Shown in pieces: positions 1-8,591 of a DNA stretch of 64,000 bases; within the stretch, counting starts at the first letter, position 1; each line of letters begins with the position of its first letter. Made by a program: the position numbers and the translations under genes. The notes under the pieces are model-generated. The model worked only from the letters and a program-made list of their open reading frames with translations, was not told where the DNA came from and did no database searches. Source of the DNA: Bacteroidetes bacterium UBA4414 (GTDB lineage: Bacteria; Bacteroidota; Bacteroidia; Chitinophagales; Chitinophagaceae); the NCBI GenBank assembly GCA_002389765.1, contig DGQM01000011.1:1-64000 (forward strand), in the 5' to 3' direction.

Positions 1-85
1 ACCCATTGATGGTGGCGTAAGCGCACTGGTAATAGCAGGTGCTGCCTACGGCGCTAAAAAGCTGAAGGACTTGAAGAAGAAATAA
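1..85 (+). CDS. C-terminal end of a PID-CTERM-like surface protein (5' partial)
   Basis: Only the last 27 codons are inside the window. Read in the frame that stops with TAA at 83-85, they encode a tail starting PIDGGVSALVIAG and ending KKLKDLKKK: a PID motif, a short Gly/Ala-rich hydrophobic stretch and a Lys-rich end. This resembles the PID-CTERM tripartite sorting tail of Bacteroidota exported proteins (established family; assignment from memory). The function of the missing N-terminal part cannot be seen. A strong terminator follows 18 nt after the stop. Confidence 0.55.
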   Translation, partial: PIDGGVSALVIAGAAYGAKKLKDLKKK

Positions 86-103
86 TAAACAAGCACATAA
101 GCA

Positions 104-139
104 ATAAGGTCGGAGCATGAGCCCCGACCTTATTTTTTT
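104..139. terminator. Bidirectional rho-independent terminator
   Basis: Ten-base stem (104-113 with 123-132) with a T-run at 132-139. It lies between convergent genes and can end the partial gene on the plus strand and the T9SS cargo gene on the minus strand. Confidence 0.8.
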
Positions 140-161
140 CAGATAACCATTACACTCATTA

Positions 162-818
162 CTACTGTGTTTTATTAAAACAACGGCTTTGCCACAACTG
201 CCCGTTGCGATAGCACTGCACATAATATACCCCGTTTGCCAGTGTGCCGATGTTTACAGTTGCCTCCTCTGCATCAAGGGTTCGTTGCAAAAGCAAGCGC
301 CCTTGTACATCTGCAATACGCAGCTCGCAGCCTTTGCCACCTGCTATATGCAATACATCAACCGCAGGGTTGGGAAACATACGCAAGCCATCGCCTGCTA
401 TCTCCGTACCCGATATGCCGGTGGTTTTTGAATCGTACATTACAGTATCGGAATTTTGCAATTGCGCATAAAGATTGCAACCCGGCGTTACGGTATTGCT
501 ATCCCTCACCAAGCTAACCAATATCTTGTATGGCTCCGGCGTCGGCATCGCTATCGTAGTATCCCAAGCGGGCGATGCTTTTACAAAATCGCATTTGCGA
601 TAAAAAAACGTAACAATATTAACAGGCGGATATATCAAAGCTACACGATGAAAACTGCTGCATACATAATATCCCGAATCGGGGAAGGCCATGCGCACAT
701 ATAGCTCGTGCGGATTTTTTGAACGTGCTACACGAACGGAGTCAATCCGTTGTGCAAAAGACTGCTGCCCTGCAACAAGCAACAATAGCAAACACAGAAA
801 CTTGGCAATTCTTTTCAT
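162..818 (-). CDS. T9SS type A sorting domain-containing small secreted protein
   Basis: 218 aa. Residues 1-22 form a signal peptide (Lys/Arg start, leucine-rich core, cut after SFAQ). Residues ~24-135 are an unrecognised extracellular domain with several Cys. From about residue 145 there is a T9SS type A C-terminal sorting domain: the PNPAVD motif, alternating beta strands and the late NGVYYVQ strand. By family knowledge the protein is exported by Sec, crosses the outer membrane through T9SS and is released or surface-anchored. It is convergent with the upstream partial gene and divergent from the TPR regulator, so it is probably a single-gene unit. Confidence 0.85.
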   Translation of the reverse strand: MKRIAKFLCLLLLLVAGQQSFAQRIDSVRVARSKNPHELYVRMAFPDSGYYVCSSFHRVALIYPPVNIVTFFYRKCDFVKASPAWDTTIAMPTPEPYKILVSLVRDSNTVTPGCNLYAQLQNSDTVMYDSKTTGISGTEIAGDGLRMFPNPAVDVLHIAGGKGCELRIADVQGRLLLQRTLDAEEATVNIGTLANGVYYVQCYRNGQLWQSRCFNKTQ

Positions 819-1162
819 CTTTCTATTTTAGAGGTTCGGCAACAGTAATCAATACCACTTACATAAGAACAGACGAGTTAAGCCTTCAATTAGTTAGCAC
901 CGGCAATAATTATATGTTGGCTGTGGCAGATGGCATACAAATAACAATACAAGTGCAAACCGCACGCAATAGTTGATGTGCATACGGCACTAAAACCTGG
1001 AGGCTATAGAACAGTAACAAATACATGCTAACACATTGGCCGTCAAATACATTAACCATGCAGCGAACTTTTCAATATCAACGCCTGTACTACTTGCAAT
1101 GCTAATAAACAAAGATTAACTTTCGGGTAATCTACGTTGCACCCCACAAAACAAACCACGTT
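819..1162. other. 344-bp divergent intergenic region
   Basis: No convincing ORF. It must hold the promoters of the flanking divergent genes. A weak -7-like TACGTTG lies at 1133-1139, 24 nt before the TTG start at 1163. No other structure seen. Confidence 0.4.
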
Positions 1163-2827
1163 TTGAAGAGAATCTACCTAGTGCTATTGATTGTAACCTC
1201 GGCATTGCATAGCACCAATGCTCAACAAAACCGCAAGCTCGACTCCTTGCTTGCTGCACACAAATCTGCATCCAACGATACGAACCATGTACTGCTGCTG
1301 GCAGAGATAGCTTTAGAATACAGCAAAAACAATCTTGATACCAGCCGTGTATTTGCCACACAGGCACTGGCGCTGGCAGAAGAACTAAAGTACAGCTATG
1401 GCCGGCTGAAAGCCAACAACCTGATAGGCCGCAGCTATGCATTGCAAAACAATATACCGCAGGCACTACGCTACTACAACACGGCACTCACCATAGCCCG
1501 CAGCCAAAACCACCCGGCACGCATAGCCACCATGGCAGTAGCCATTGGCGCCATCTATACCCAAAATGCCGACTGGGCAAAAGCCATACAACACCTTAAC
1601 ATAGCCAAAGAAGCTTTTGAAAAAGCAGGCATGCCCTACCCCAACAGCCTGTGCATCAACATGGGCTATTACTATAGCGCACGCAAGCAATATACCGAGG
1701 CTATAGACTGGTATAAAAAAGCCGTAGCCACAGAAGAAAAGAAACCCGCCCCCACGCCCGATTTGGCACAACTGTATGGCAATATCGGCGGAGACATGGT
1801 AAAGACCAAACAATTGGCCGAAGCACTCAGCTACCTGTACAAGGCACTGGCACTGAACACAGCCATGGGCAATGAGAAAAGCATAGCCTACAACCTGAGC
1901 GGCATAGGTGCGGCCTATGCCGAAGCCTATGTAAACCGCAGCCAACTGCCCGATAGCATGAAAAACGATAGCAGACTGCTGCCAAAAGCAGAACATTACC
2001 TGCTACAGGCACTGCAACTAAACAACCGACTGGGCATACAAGACAATAAAGCTGATATATATAATTGGCTGAGCGTTGTAGCCGAAAAAAGACAAGACTA
2101 TAAACACGCTTATGAATACTATGTAGCTTATGAACGGCTGAAGGACAGTATAGCAGGTGTAGATGTACAAAAAGAAATAGCGCGTGTCGAGGCCGAATTT
2201 CATGTACAGAAAACTACAGACTCGCTACGCTATGCCGCTGCGCTGATGGATAAGCAGGTATCGGTAAATAAGCTGCAACGCAATGGTGCCATAGCACTGG
2301 TATTGATGGCTGGCTTTACGGGGCTGATGCTGATAAACCGACAAAAACTGAAACACCGCAGCAAGCTGATGACCGCAGAAAACAAAAGAGCACTGGCCGA
2401 AGAAATGGCGCGCAAGCAGCTTGAAGATTTCACCCGCAGCATGCAGGATAAGAATGCATTGATAGAACAATTTGCCGCAGAGATAGAAAAATACCGCCCT
2501 GCTACACAAGATGCCTCAACCGATGCCAGCTACACAGACACACTAAAGCAATCGATACTGCTTACAGATGCGCAGTGGGCAGAGTTTCAGATACTGTTTG
2601 ATAAAGTACACCCAGGCTATATAGCCCGTGTGCGCGATAAGTTTGGAGACATCACCGCCGCAGAGCTACGTTTTATACTGCTAACCAAACTGGGGCTGGG
2701 CAGCCGCGAGATGGCCAATATGCTGGGTGTAACACCCGATGCCGTACGCGTAAGCAAATACCGCCTGCTGAAGAAAATACAACTGCCCGATGGCACCAAT
2801 GCCGAGGAGTATTTCAACAATATATAA
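1163..2827 (+). CDS. TPR-repeat membrane protein with C-terminal LuxR-like HTH
   Basis: 554 aa, starting at TTG because the signal peptide (MKRIYLVLLIVTSALHSTNA) begins there and no ATG or GTG fits. Residues ~30-335 are tetratricopeptide repeats. A single TM helix spans ~374-392, followed by a charged coiled coil (~395-445) and, at ~499-535, a LuxR/GerE-like helix-turn-helix (LTKLGLGSREMANMLG, then VRVSKYRLLKKI). The layout puts the TPR sensor in the periplasm and the HTH in the cytoplasm, a Bacteroidota one-component membrane regulator type. DNA binding is inferred; no kinase or receiver domain is present. A monocistronic unit is likely. Confidence 0.8.
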   Translation: MKRIYLVLLIVTSALHSTNAQQNRKLDSLLAAHKSASNDTNHVLLLAEIALEYSKNNLDTSRVFATQALALAEELKYSYGRLKANNLIGRSYALQNNIPQALRYYNTALTIARSQNHPARIATMAVAIGAIYTQNADWAKAIQHLNIAKEAFEKAGMPYPNSLCINMGYYYSARKQYTEAIDWYKKAVATEEKKPAPTPDLAQLYGNIGGDMVKTKQLAEALSYLYKALALNTAMGNEKSIAYNLSGIGAAYAEAYVNRSQLPDSMKNDSRLLPKAEHYLLQALQLNNRLGIQDNKADIYNWLSVVAEKRQDYKHAYEYYVAYERLKDSIAGVDVQKEIARVEAEFHVQKTTDSLRYAAALMDKQVSVNKLQRNGAIALVLMAGFTGLMLINRQKLKHRSKLMTAENKRALAEEMARKQLEDFTRSMQDKNALIEQFAAEIEKYRPATQDASTDASYTDTLKQSILLTDAQWAEFQILFDKVHPGYIARVRDKFGDITAAELRFILLTKLGLGSREMANMLGVTPDAVRVSKYRLLKKIQLPDGTNAEEYFNNI

Positions 2828-2936
2828 TGGCTTGTATTGTAGAATAAATTCTTAGCCCACTGCGGGTTATATATACAATATGGCATGGTATGTGTATATT
2901 AATGCTATACTCAACATATCAAACCAATATTGACTT

Positions 2937-3863
2937 ATGAAAAAAACACCCCGTAATCTGGCACTGATTGCCATTGCATCGATGTCTCTTTTTGCCTGCA
3001 AAAAGAAAACCACCACCACTACTACTGCTACAGACACACCGCCATCTGCCGCCGCATATGCCAAGCTGATGGACGACGGCTACAACAGTCTGCTGCAAAC
3101 CGCCACTTTCGATGCATCAAACAATGCATACACTTACACATCGCCCAAAGGAACTACCGTAACGATAGACGGTACCTGCCTGCGCAAAAACGGTGTGGCT
3201 GTTACCGGGCAGGTAACGCTTGAGTTTTACGAAGCATACGAGCGCAAGGATATGCTGGTTGCCAACAAACCTACCATGGGCAAAACAAGCACCGGTACTT
3301 ACGAGCTTTTAGAATCGGGCGGACAGTATTATGTAGGCGTTAAGCAAAACGGCACTGCCCTTACCACTACTTGCAATGTGATGATAACCACACCTGCCGG
3401 CAATTCGGGCGGCATTAAAACAGGCATGAGCGGCTTTGACGGGGTAATGACCGATAATGGCCTTACCTGGGAGCCTGCTACAAAATGGGAAGTATTATCA
3501 GATTCAAGAAAAGGTAAATACAACCTGAACATACCGGGCTTTGGCTGGTACAACTGCGATAAATTTTATAGCGATACAAGACCCAAAACCAGCCTTACCA
3601 TCAATGTGCCTGCCGGTTATGCAAATGTTAGTTCGGTATTTCTGTTGGCCAAGTCGATGCCAAACTCGCTGGGCGGCACTTATGGCAAATGGCCTGTAGG
3701 GCTGGAGTGCTACCTGATTTTTGTAACAGAGAAAGACGGGCAGTACCGTTGGATAACCAAAGAGACAACACTGGTAAATAATCATACCGAATCTTTTGAT
3801 ATATCTAAAGCACAAACAGGTAGCCGTGCCGACTATGTGGGCCATGTTACCCTACTCAAATAA
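2937..3863 (+). CDS. Predicted lipoprotein, unknown function
   Basis: 308 aa. The signal peptide ends in a lipobox L-F-A-C with the lipidated Cys at residue 21, followed by a Lys/Thr-rich linker (residues 22-33) and a ~270-aa beta-rich domain of no family I recognise. The internal strand-turn pattern (an Ig-like GTCLRKNGVAVTGQVTLEFYE region at ~80-100) suggests an envelope beta-sandwich. ATG at 2937 is chosen because it directly precedes the signal peptide. The 109-bp gap from the TPR-HTH gene and the terminator that follows suggest its own transcript. Confidence 0.7.
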   Translation: MKKTPRNLALIAIASMSLFACKKKTTTTTTATDTPPSAAAYAKLMDDGYNSLLQTATFDASNNAYTYTSPKGTTVTIDGTCLRKNGVAVTGQVTLEFYEAYERKDMLVANKPTMGKTSTGTYELLESGGQYYVGVKQNGTALTTTCNVMITTPAGNSGGIKTGMSGFDGVMTDNGLTWEPATKWEVLSDSRKGKYNLNIPGFGWYNCDKFYSDTRPKTSLTINVPAGYANVSSVFLLAKSMPNSLGGTYGKWPVGLECYLIFVTEKDGQYRWITKETTLVNNHTESFDISKAQTGSRADYVGHVTLLK

Positions 3864-3908
3864 TATATATTATCCATCCGTCGCCCTTCGGGGCAAAGAT
3901 TATAAGCC

Positions 3909-3938
3909 AAGCAGCATGTCATCATGCTGCTTTTTTTT
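3909..3938 (+). terminator. Rho-independent terminator of the lipoprotein gene
   Basis: Perfect 10-bp stem (3909-3918 with 3923-3932), four-base loop TCAT, T-run to 3938. Confidence 0.9.
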
Positions 3939-3983
3939 ATGTACATGCACCGTCGCATGCCACCACATCAAATTGTATAACAA

Positions 3984-4077
3984 ATTGATTATCATAGCGT
4001 AACAGTGTGTAACAGAGATTGTGACGTTTTTGTGTTGCCCGAAATTTGCATGGCAGGCACTGCGGGTTGCATATTTA
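3984..4077 (+). promoter_or_regulatory. Promoter with GTAAC repeats (small unit 1)
   Basis: GTAAC at 3997-4001 and 4007-4011, TTTG at 4045-4048 and CATATTTA at 4070-4077 (21-nt spacer). The same order, and a 28-base near-identical block at 3984-4011, recurs in the promoter at 4344-4436. Confidence 0.5.
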
Positions 4078-4082
4078 CAATA

Positions 4083-4296
4083 CCATTGTGCAATACCACA
4101 AAGCCACCATGCAGCCGCAACACAAAATTGCCTGCACCACAGCTTGAACATATTAAAGGGTATAGCCATACCCACCCCGGCCCTATGAAAATTGCTTCAT
4201 TCACCCCATGAAGGCAGTATAAAGAAAGAGTGCCCCTAACCATATTTCCCCTCATGCAACGAAAGACTCCCCCCGCCAGCCGGGGGATTGTTTTTT
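4083..4296 (+). ncRNA. Candidate short transcript (small unit 1)
   Basis: The ~210 bases between the promoter at 4070-4077 and the terminator at 4268-4296 have no ORF longer than 12 codons with a start near the 5' end. Either a small RNA or a degenerate small gene. Boundaries are inferred from promoter and terminator only. Confidence 0.35.
4268..4296 (+). terminator. Terminator of small unit 1
   Basis: GC-rich stem TCCCCC (4268-4273) with GGGGGA, followed by TTGTTTTTT. Confidence 0.65.
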
Positions 4297-4343
4297 GCAG
4301 GCTACTACCCTACTCTGCACTATGGGCTAAAAACACAAGTAGC

Positions 4344-4436
4344 TGATTATCATATCGTAACAGTTTGTTACGCCAAATTGTTACACCCAATGTTACGCCG
4401 AGAATTTGCTTACCACCCCTCGGCAGCACATATTTG
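4344..4436 (+). promoter_or_regulatory. Promoter with GTTAC repeats (small unit 2)
   Basis: GTAAC 4357, GTTAC 4367, 4380 and 4392 (spacing 10, 13, 12), then TTTG 4405-4408, a 20-nt spacer and CATATTTG 4429-4436, one base off TAnnTTTG. The upstream block is homologous to 3984-4011. Confidence 0.55.
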
Positions 4437-4460
4437 TACTGCAACCAATAGCACACCCAT

Positions 4461-4559
4461 ATGCAGATAAAGAAAGACCATTTCGATATGATGCAGGTAC
4501 TGATAGTAGCCGGCACATTGGTGGGGTGTCTGTTGGTGTGGTCCTACTTTCAGGTATAG
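4461..4559 (+). CDS. Small single-TM protein (32 aa)
   Basis: ATG at 4461 to TAG at 4557-4559. The peptide starts MQIKKDHFDMMQVLIVAG and is then a continuous hydrophobic helix (about residues 12-29) ending SYFQV. It lies about 20 nt downstream of the expected start site of promoter 4429-4436 and upstream of the terminator at 4661-4687, so promoter, ORF and terminator make a self-contained unit. Basic N-terminus and one TM helix suggest a small inner-membrane peptide. Function unknown; too short to rule out chance, although the hydrophobic pattern and context support it. Confidence 0.45.
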   Translation: MQIKKDHFDMMQVLIVAGTLVGCLLVWSYFQV

Positions 4560-4660
4560 ACCCTGGCACCGTGCAAACCAAGTTTACTCCGCTTACCCCC
4601 GAAACATAAGATTAAAACATCCATTATTTGCCCCACGTGTTTCCCACTTGAAACGAAAGT

Positions 4661-4687
4661 GCCCCCGATATGGGGGTATTTTTTTAT
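4661..4687 (+). terminator. Terminator of small unit 2
   Basis: CCCCC/GGGGG stem around GATAT followed by TATTTTTTTA. Confidence 0.7.
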
Positions 4688-4766
4688 ATGGGTGAACCCA
4701 AAAAACCAGTGTTTTCCACATATTTTTTTTGATAAGAATAGCAGAAATTAGCAGCCGCAAACAAAA

Positions 4767-4782
4767 CCTGCCAGACGGCAGG
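4767..4782. repeat. Dispersed palindrome CCTGCC-nnnn-GGCAGG
   Basis: Six-base inverted repeat with a 4-base loop. The same hairpin core with extra flanking identity (reverse orientation) is found in the leaders near 39560, 40401 and 43762. Confidence 0.55.
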
Positions 4783-4837
4783 CAGACAAACTACCCGATA
4801 CCGGAGAGAACGGGGAAACAAACAAAAAATCTGCTTT

Positions 4838-4963
4838 ATGCTCTACAACGCCATTGAATTCCTGCTAACCAACAAAGATTGGGTACTGCTATTTGCCAGC
4901 GCCATAACGGGCGGCGCCATCGTAGAATATGTAAGATATATGAAGCGAAGGCGGAGTGTGTGA
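4838..4963 (+). CDS. Small single-TM protein (41 aa)
   Basis: ATG at 4838 to TGA at 4961-4963. The peptide begins MLYNAIEFLLTNKDWVLL, continues through a hydrophobic segment (about residues 14-30, with a GG pair) and ends with the basic tail RYMKRRRSV. A helix followed by a positive tail fits a small inner-membrane protein with its C-terminus in the cytoplasm. It sits directly before the AT-rich GHKL cassette, but its base composition matches the host, so it is probably not part of that cassette. Family not recognised. Confidence 0.45.
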   Translation: MLYNAIEFLLTNKDWVLLFASAITGGAIVEYVRYMKRRRSV

Positions 4964-5027
4964 GTTTAGGCAAAGGAATTAACTATTAAAAGCTTTTGAA
5001 GAATGTTAAGTATTGTATTATTGAGTT

Positions 5028-6206
5028 ATGATTGAAGTTAAGCAGAACATATCCGACAAATATATACTCTCCTTGTATGAAAAACTCTATGAGAAGGAAT
5101 CAGCTAACGACAGGAAGCACTTAATGCTACCAAGAAAAATGCAAGGGACTGATTTAGGTATACTATTTCAATTTATTCAATTCTTTGCTACTTGGATAAG
5201 AACATCAAATGAGTTGACACTACATCTTCCCATTACAAAAGAAACCATATCTGATTATCTACAAGAGGAATTCGTATACCCATGTGTAGTACTAGCTTGG
5301 GAAATAAATATCGTTGATGTTAATGGCGAATCTATAAAAAAAGAGCTGAAAGAACCAAGTAAAGAATATTACAAGAGTCTTGAACTAACTGCAACACAAC
5401 AAACAGGAGGAAGAGCTATATATTGCTTTGACCATGATAAAGTAAAAAGAGGATACTCTCGAATATTTTATAATGAAAAACAAACGCTTTTTCAGGAAAA
5501 CGAACTATCGCTAAACTTGTACAAAGTATTTGAGCGAATTAGTAAAATAAACAAGAAAATATTTTTAGAAAATATAAAACCTGTATATAAAGACTTTGCA
5601 GCTATAATTCACGAGCTTTTTGGCAATACAGATGAACATGGAAAAACAACAATCGAGGGGTATTATTTATACCCAAATATACGAGCATTGTATATAAAGT
5701 TTCATGGTAATAGTCTAAAGCAATATCAAAAAAACTATTCTACAAATATTGGACTAACGGACTACTTTAACTCTGACTTTGGCGTAGACGTAGATGACGA
5801 TATTTATTTTATTGAGCTGTCAATTGTTGATAGTGGACCAGGTTTAATTCGTCGTTATTCAAAATCAGACAACAAAAAACTAGATATTAGTAATGAAGTT
5901 AGCATTATAAAACAATGTCTAACAGTGCATAATACTTCTAATACATCAGAATTATCTAGTATTAAGGGTTTAGGTCTACATAGAGTTATGAAAACATTAA
6001 ACCCAAAAGGCGGGTTAGTTAGAATTAAAACTAGCAAATCTGATGTTTTCAGAGACTTAAAAAACAGTCCATACGAAGACCACGAAGCACTACAATCAAT
6101 TAAATTATTTGATTGGGAGAAAAACAAACAAAATCAATACACATCTCATGATTGGGCTGAAGGTACCCTAATATCAATATTCTACCCTTTAAGCACATCT
6201 ATATGA
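5028..6206 (+). CDS. GHKL-family ATPase, first gene of an AT-rich two-gene cassette
   Basis: 392 aa. The C-terminal half carries a complete Bergerat (GHKL) ATP-binding fold: N box IIHELFGNTDEHG (Glu196, Asn200), G1 box VDSGPG (277-282, Asp278), G2 box KGLGLHRV (333-340). The N-terminal ~185 residues match no domain I know and include no His-kinase phosphoacceptor helix, TM segment or signal peptide, so this is a cytoplasmic GHKL protein rather than a normal sensor kinase. The downstream ATG (6203) overlaps this stop by 4 nt, so the two proteins are translationally coupled. The gene is strikingly AT-rich beside its neighbours, consistent with horizontal transfer. Role in conflict or defence is inference. 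Confidence 0.8.
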   Translation: MIEVKQNISDKYILSLYEKLYEKESANDRKHLMLPRKMQGTDLGILFQFIQFFATWIRTSNELTLHLPITKETISDYLQEEFVYPCVVLAWEINIVDVNGESIKKELKEPSKEYYKSLELTATQQTGGRAIYCFDHDKVKRGYSRIFYNEKQTLFQENELSLNLYKVFERISKINKKIFLENIKPVYKDFAAIIHELFGNTDEHGKTTIEGYYLYPNIRALYIKFHGNSLKQYQKNYSTNIGLTDYFNSDFGVDVDDDIYFIELSIVDSGPGLIRRYSKSDNKKLDISNEVSIIKQCLTVHNTSNTSELSSIKGLGLHRVMKTLNPKGGLVRIKTSKSDVFRDLKNSPYEDHEALQSIKLFDWEKNKQNQYTSHDWAEGTLISIFYPLSTSI

Positions 6207-8470
6207 AACAACATTTTATTTTTCAATATACTGACACTACTTCTTTAGCAGACAAAGTTGTAACTGTAATATTCATTAGCCAATTAAATTTTGATCAGAA
6301 TAGGCTTTCTCAAGAAATAAATGAATTTTATAGAGAGCATAGCTTCGCAGATAAAATTGTCGTTTTAATACCAAGTTTCATTTCCGAAGAATGTAAAGAA
6401 ATGTTTTTATCAAATCGCACTAAAACATTTGAAAGAGTTCCGGGAAAATCAAATGACTACTTTGATGAGTGCCTTACTATTTTACAATATGATTCTATCG
6501 GCAATTTTAATTTAATATTTGGCAAAGAGTTAGCTGATAAGAAAATGTTTGTTCAACTTATGCTAAGAGCAGGGTCAACAATAATTTTTAAAAATCATGG
6601 TGGATTAGTTGAGTCAACTCCTGACCACCACTTTGTTTTTCCGTCAAAAAAGCATTGTGATAAATTCATCAGAACTGCGAATATCCTCATAAACAGTTAC
6701 GAAGTTTTTTTTATTGCAATTCAATTACTAAAACACTTTGAAAATAAAAAAGAAATCTATTGCGACACTGCATCTATAAGTTCATTAGCCTATGCGGTAT
6801 TCGAATTAAAACGCAGATTTAATGAAAGTTTTAATTGTCCTACGGTTAACAGTTTCAATAGCTATACAATCTTCGAGTCAAATACAGTAAGATTCAGTAA
6901 TGATGCTCTTTTACTAGTTTCATCGTCAACATCAGGCAATATAATTGAAAGGCTAATTACACAAGATATAATTGAAAAAGAACAGATAATTGTACTGTAT
7001 TTTCTTGGCTCAAAAGAATCGTACAACAACCACTCAACTAATATATTGTGTAACCTAAGTTACGAGTTGTCTAAATTCACAATAGGTATTGAACCTTTTC
7101 AGACATATGACTCCGAGTACTCATGTAAACTATGTCAAAAACACTCAATTCCAATACACATTCAGAGTGATGTTTTTCTTACAATTCAACCTAGGATAAA
7201 CAGTATACTGCTATCTGCTGACGATGCTCCAAAATGGGTAAGTTCTTTTGTCAATAGTCATCGCGCAACCAATGGTAAAGACACAGTTATTAGAACATAT
7301 TATAAAGAGGATGACGCAAATGCTGACTACGAAATATTCATTAACACAGAGGATATATACTCTAGAATATCAGACTATAACGAACACAACAATAAACTAA
7401 ATAGACTGATAAATAAATACATCCCTGCTAATACAGGATGCATAATTCACCTTGATGACAATGGGTCAAAAATACTTGCGAAATTAATTAAAGATCGTTC
7501 TGGCATTCGAACTGACACTCCAATAATATGCATGAAGAAAGGGTTTGAAGAACATATTCTACCTGATACTAAGTGTGTAATAATTGTTGCGTCAAGCATA
7601 GTAATGGGTAAAGAATTTCTACATGTAAGTAGGATACTAAGGAAATTCACGGAAATGGGGATAATATACTTTGTAGGTTATTCTCGTACTATTAGAGATG
7701 AATACTTAAAAACACTAAAAAGCAACTTAACAAAAGGGCAACCTACAAAAGGGGAAAGTGATAATAGACCATTACATTTAGTGGAATCCATTACAACATC
7801 TGCAAAAAAAACAAACACCTCATGGTATCAAGAACAAAATCTTTGGAAAACTATATTTAGTGATTTAGATGATGAAGATTCGGCTTTTGGAAAATATATT
7901 AACTCTAGATTAGATTTACTTCGTCTTAATAAAGAAAGCACTGGGCTTTCTACAGAGGTGTTTTTACCTAAATATGACGGCACACCTTTAGTATTACGAA
8001 AGAATTTTGCCTTTTTTAATTTTAGCTACAAAGAGTCTGAAATTGCTCAATCAGAATTGTATTTTACAATTTCGTGTATATTAAATCAACTATCTAACAA
8101 TAAACTAACAGACAAAAAAACTTTAGCACAATCCAAATACTTAAGAAATATAATAGACCCATCTAATTTCATTCGTTTTAATGACGGAATCATACAAGCT
8201 TGCTTGTTACGTGCTGGTAAACCAGAATATTTCGCATATGATTTAGACAAAAAGTACAGTAGTGAGATGAAAATGTTTTTGCTTACGGTCATTAAACAAT
8301 ATGACAATGCACACGGAGAAGCTTTATTGGAGTTCTTATTTGCCATAGGAATAAATAAGTTACGACTACAAAAAGAGGATACAATTGAAGTACTGAATAG
8401 TGCTAAAGCTTGTCCAAATGAAATAATTTCGGCGCTAGCTAGTAATATCATAGAGCTCAAGAATAAATAA
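6203..8470 (+). CDS. Large protein with two phosphoribosyltransferase-like segments, partner of the GHKL ATPase
   Basis: 755 aa, cytoplasmic, no TM segment. Two segments look like type I phosphoribosyltransferase (PRTase) folds: a strand-helix IYCDTASISSLAYAVFEL (185-202) with a PRPP-loop-like LLLVSSSTSGN (236-246), and IIHLDDNGSKILAKLI (414-429) with VIIVASSIVMGK (459-470). In both loops the acidic pair of active PRTases (DD or ED) is replaced by small or Ser residues, so catalysis may be lost or altered. A CxxC (308-311, CKLC) is followed by SIPIHI, as in PRTase-like conflict proteins. The rest (520-755) is helical and unrecognised. Same AT-rich composition as the GHKL gene and coupled by ATGA. 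The domain reading is my inference and needs structure prediction. Confidence 0.65.
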   Translation: MKQHFIFQYTDTTSLADKVVTVIFISQLNFDQNRLSQEINEFYREHSFADKIVVLIPSFISEECKEMFLSNRTKTFERVPGKSNDYFDECLTILQYDSIGNFNLIFGKELADKKMFVQLMLRAGSTIIFKNHGGLVESTPDHHFVFPSKKHCDKFIRTANILINSYEVFFIAIQLLKHFENKKEIYCDTASISSLAYAVFELKRRFNESFNCPTVNSFNSYTIFESNTVRFSNDALLLVSSSTSGNIIERLITQDIIEKEQIIVLYFLGSKESYNNHSTNILCNLSYELSKFTIGIEPFQTYDSEYSCKLCQKHSIPIHIQSDVFLTIQPRINSILLSADDAPKWVSSFVNSHRATNGKDTVIRTYYKEDDANADYEIFINTEDIYSRISDYNEHNNKLNRLINKYIPANTGCIIHLDDNGSKILAKLIKDRSGIRTDTPIICMKKGFEEHILPDTKCVIIVASSIVMGKEFLHVSRILRKFTEMGIIYFVGYSRTIRDEYLKTLKSNLTKGQPTKGESDNRPLHLVESITTSAKKTNTSWYQEQNLWKTIFSDLDDEDSAFGKYINSRLDLLRLNKESTGLSTEVFLPKYDGTPLVLRKNFAFFNFSYKESEIAQSELYFTISCILNQLSNNKLTDKKTLAQSKYLRNIIDPSNFIRFNDGIIQACLLRAGKPEYFAYDLDKKYSSEMKMFLLTVIKQYDNAHGEALLEFLFAIGINKLRLQKEDTIEVLNSAKACPNEIISALASNIIELKNK

Positions 8471-8591
8471 CCCCACCCTCACATTTCACAAAATTATATA
8501 CCTAACCCCGCTAACGTTTGGGGAAAACATTGCGTCATAGTTAATATCGGGGCGGCATATTTTGTGCTACCTTTTGCCTTGTTATTACAGT

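Noticed and set aside
1466..1996. Long antisense frame opposite the TPR regulator
   Set aside because: Codon shadow of a convincing gene; composition (Cys/Gly/Tyr-rich) is typical of reverse-frame artefacts. The same applies to long antisense frames in uvrA (48521-49486) and at 9736-10173.
5028..6206. Reading the GHKL gene as a two-component sensor kinase
   Set aside because: No phosphoacceptor His helix, no TM segment and no response regulator nearby; only the ATPase boxes are present.
8484..8525. Possible terminator after the AT-rich cassette (CCCC...GGGG)
   Set aside because: Only four pairs and no T-run on the coding strand.
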